64,000 nt of DNA, from contig OZ231128.1 of assembly GCA_965153355.1 (NCBI GenBank), forward strand, positions 40,424,001 through 40,488,000. Direction: 5' to 3'. The first letter of the stretch is position 1; each line of letters starts with the position of its first letter. The notes under the pieces were generated by a model that saw only the letters and a list, made by a program, of their open reading frames with translations, was not told where the DNA came from and made no database searches. Shown piece after piece: positions 61,868 to 64,000 of the stretch. The stretch comes from Flaccisagitta enflata. Its lineage: Eukaryota; Chaetognatha; Sagittoidea; Aphragmophora. The translations under genes and the position numbers were made by a program.

Positions 61868-62008
61868 TTAGTCGCGTGCAGCGTGACTCTACACTCTGCT
61901 TTGTCCATAATTCCGTCTGTCGGTCTGTCTGTTGGTCGGTCCGTCCATCACATTTAACTTTTTTATGAACTTTATTCTTTAACCTCACTGCGGTGTATCC
62001 AGCCTTTG
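61868..62008 (+). mobile_element. R1a element, short
   Basis: TTAGTCGCGTGCAGCGTGAC, CTGCTTTGTCC, a GGTCTGTC tract and CTCACTGCGGTGTATCCAGC. The middle of the core is deleted, and the tail ends CCAGCCTTTGG. Confidence 0.82.
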
Positions 62009-62185
62009 GAATTAATTTGATTTCAATACCTGATTGAACTTTAATAAGTTAAGCTTGAAGCTCCATATGATAATACCAGTAATGGCAACTATTGCAGTGA
62101 GGAACCAGTCGCCCAAGGGCAATATGTGGTCAGCAATACCCGTTGCCCTGCTGTGCATGGAGGTGATTGAAGGTGATGAGTAGTA

Positions 62186-62877
62186 GGGCAGCGGCCCCTA
62201 GTCCTGTAGAACACAGGGCGACTTTCGTTCGTTTGTCTGTCCGTGTGTGCAGATTTGAGCCTTGAGGCTGGGATTTGAACCTTGAGGCTGGGATTTGAAC
62301 CTGGAGGCTGGTATTTGAGCCTCAAGGCTGGTATTTGAGCCTCGAGGCTGGTATTTGAACCTCGAGGCTGGTATTTGAGCCTCGAGGCTGGTATTTGAGC
62401 CTCGAGGCTGGAATTTGAGCCTCGAGGCTGGGATTTGAACCTAGAGGCTGGGATTTGAACCTGGAGGCTGGGATTTGAACCTCAAGGCTGGTATTTGAAC
62501 CTCGAGGCTGGGATTTGAACCTCGAGGCTGGGATTTGAGTCTTGAGGCTGGAATTTGAGCCTGAGGCTGGAATTTGAGCCTGAGGCTGGAATTTGAGCCT
62601 CAAGGCTGGAATTTGAGCCTCGAGGCTGGCATTTTAGCCTCAAGGCTGGAATTTGAGCCTCAAGGCTGGAATTTGAGCCTCGAGGCTACCATTTTAGCTT
62701 CTAGGATGTGATTTGAGCCTCGGGGCTGGGATTTGAGCCTCAAGGCCGGGTGGGACTTGAGTCTTGAGGCTGGGATTTGATCTTTGAGGCTAAGATTTGC
62801 ACACACGGACGGACGTACGAACGAACGGAAGTCCCCCTGTGTTCTACAGGACATCGTCCCCTTTGAGGCCGCTGCCC
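62186..62877 (-). mobile_element. R2 element, full copy with 27-unit minisatellite
   Basis: The left end is GGGCAGCGGCCCCTAGTCCT and the right end mirrors it (AGGACATCGTCCCCTTTGAG with GCCGCTGCCC). A very regular 20-base unit (GGCTGGGATTTGAGCCTCGA) fills 62250-62790. A GGACGGACG tract precedes the right end. The outer flank near 62130 has AATACCCGTTGCCCTGCT. This is the clearest R2 copy. Confidence 0.88.
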
Positions 62878-62884
62878 AAAAAGT

Positions 62885-63441
62885 CATAGGCATTGATCAC
62901 TTTTCACCGTATTTTCGTCTTTAGTCACTGCAATTTTTTTTTATTTATGAGATTAAATCAAGAGCAATTGTATGTATTTAATGCACTGAAAATCAGAGAA
63001 AAATAGGACTGAGCCAAATGAGCTCGATGAGCTAAAATACTCCAAATGACTCACCCAGATGACCAGTTGTGCTTGCTGACATGTTCTTGTCTTTTCATGC
63101 TCAGACACGTATTAAAACTTTTTTTTATCCCATTTGGAACTTAAAAAGAGGACTGAGCTAAATGAGCTTAGTGAGCTAGAATACTGAACAAGGTTAAAAC
63201 CCATAAGTCGCGTGCGAGACTTATAGATTGACTTAGAATGACTTGGAATGACTTAGAATGACTCAGTATACTCTCAACTGACTTTAAATGACCTGAAGAA
63301 ATAAAATTGATAAAAAAAGTAAAAGTGTGACTGACCGAGGGATGGACGGACGGACAGACGAACGGGCAAAGTGGGGTGTAGAGTCGCGTGCATGCGACTA
63401 AAAATACCCTCACAGATGAGCAGCTATGCTCACCAACATGC
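62885..63441 (+). repeat. Second copy of the GAGCTAAATGAGC repeat, interrupted
   Basis: It aligns with 40830-41130: CACTTTTCACC, AGAGCAATTGTATGTATTTA, CACTGAAAATCAGAGAAAAA, GAGCTAGAATACT and, after the insertion, ACCCTCACAGATGAGCAGCT. Confidence 0.82.
63186..63399 (-). mobile_element. R1 element inserted in the GAGCTAAATGAGC repeat
   Basis: It runs GAACAAGGTTAAAACCCATA, AAGTCGCGTGCGAGACTTAT, several AATGACTTAG-like units, AAAAAGTAAAAGTGTGACTG, a GGACGGACGG tract and the head GAGTCGCGTGCATGCGAC. Comparison with 41098 shows the host repeat broken after GAATACT and resuming at (T)AAAAA.ACCCTC, which fixes both ends to within about 6 bases and proves insertion. Confidence 0.88.
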
Positions 63442-63750
63442 TTTTTGGGCAGCGGCCCCGAAGGGGTCGTTGACCTATGCTTTCACACATATGGGGAATT
63501 TTCTCCTTCTCTTCCTTCTTCTTCTTCTCCTCCTTCTCCATCCCCTCCCCCTTCTCAACTCCCAACCTCGAGGCCCAAATTCCAGTCTTAAAGGCCCGAA
63601 TCCCAATCTTGAGGCCCAAATTCCAGCCTTGAGTCCCAAATCCTAGCCTAGAAGCCAAAATCCTAGCCTGGAGGCCCATACCCAAGCCTAAAGGCCCAAA
63701 TCTCAGCCTCGAGGTCCAAATCCCACCCAAGAGGCCTGATCCCAACCTTG
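63442..63750 (+). mobile_element. R2 element, left end and minisatellite
   Basis: TTTTTGGGCAGCGGCCCCGA, CGTTGACCTATGCTTTCACA, TATGGGGAATTTTCTCCTTC, then about nine GAGGCCCAAATTCCAGCCTT units. The right inverted end is missing. Confidence 0.82.
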
Positions 63751-63767
63751 AAGCATATTTGAAAGAG

Positions 63768-63768
<1 letters not shown>

Positions 63769-63845
<77 letters not shown>
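63769..63845 (+). repeat. (GA)n microsatellite
   Basis: About 38 GA units. Confidence 0.96.
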
Positions 63846-63847
<2 letters not shown>

Positions 63848-63884
63848 GTGAAATATGTCGGTTATAAGAGCCGGGTGTTTACTA

Positions 63885-63990
63885 AGACAGGAATTAAGTC
63901 ATTAGAATTAGTACCTTTAGTGACTTAATGGCTTCAATAAGGTTACAATTCTAATGACCAGGTGGAAGTCACTAGGCCTAGTTACCAAGC
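63885..63990 (-). repeat. Dispersed repeat, inverted partner of 58752-58856
   Basis: AAGTCATTAGAATTAGTACC, TAATGGCTTCAATAAGG and TCTAATGACCAGGTGG match the other copy in reverse complement. It may continue past the window end. Confidence 0.8.
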
Positions 63991-64000
63991 TATATCCAAC

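Overview
This window looks like non-coding, repeat-dominated nuclear DNA from an animal, probably a marine invertebrate. That is an inference from the retroelement types, the microsatellite load, TA-flanked inverted-repeat elements and degenerate TTAGGG tracts. I cannot name the species. I found no convincing host gene, tRNA, rRNA, CRISPR array or bacterial-type operon. Nearly every long open frame is a translated microsatellite, minisatellite or palindrome.

Layout. (1) 0-3 kb: two copies of a 644-bp fold-back element (FB1), each with a perfect 8-bp target-site duplication. The second copy is split by a 1,088-bp fold-back element (FB2) with its own 4-bp duplication. (2) 3-15 kb: a mosaic of short dispersed families. 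R1 has a terminal TAGTCGCG...CGCGACTA hairpin, a GGTC/GTCC tract and a CTTGTT tail. R2 has GGGCAGCGGCCCC inverted ends around a 20-bp minisatellite. R3 is a GAGCG-rich element. (3) 15.6-19 kb: an inverted-repeat element, then two large arrays of a TTTTACATCA-like 10-mer split by another repeat. (4) 19.7-31 kb: TA-flanked DNA-transposon relics, an orphan non-LTR reverse-transcriptase fragment (24.5 kb) beside a 514-bp (GA)n tract, and long CA/GT/CT/CTT tracts. (5) 31-43 kb: more microsatellites and an R2 copy whose minisatellite was split by a 1,466-bp fold-back element (FB3). One arm of a 1.1-kb inverted duplication lies at 41.9-43.0 kb; its partner is at 10.85-11.95 kb. (6) 43.9-57.5 kb: a 10-base assembly gap, then a 7.1-kb nested palindrome of 450-1,130-bp repeat units. 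The palindrome ends on its right in a non-LTR retrotransposon with an intact ORF1 and a frameshifted, RT-less ORF2, and on its left in an inverted copy of that element's 5' end. The ORF2 fragment stops in an A-run that is fused in frame to a decayed BEL/Pao-type LTR retrotransposon. (7) 57.5-64 kb: R1, R2 and R3 copies again, TTAGGG-like tracts in inverted orientation, and a 176-bp TA-flanked element.

The genes do not form a pathway; the window records nested transposition. The most interesting signals are the R1/R2 elements, which keep fixed ends but carry a different short-period tandem array in almost every copy, and the palindrome built around the LINE 5' end. The labels FB1-FB3 and R1-R4 are mine, not database names. 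Boundaries were read by eye; those supported by duplications or empty-site comparison are exact, others are good to about 10-30 bases.
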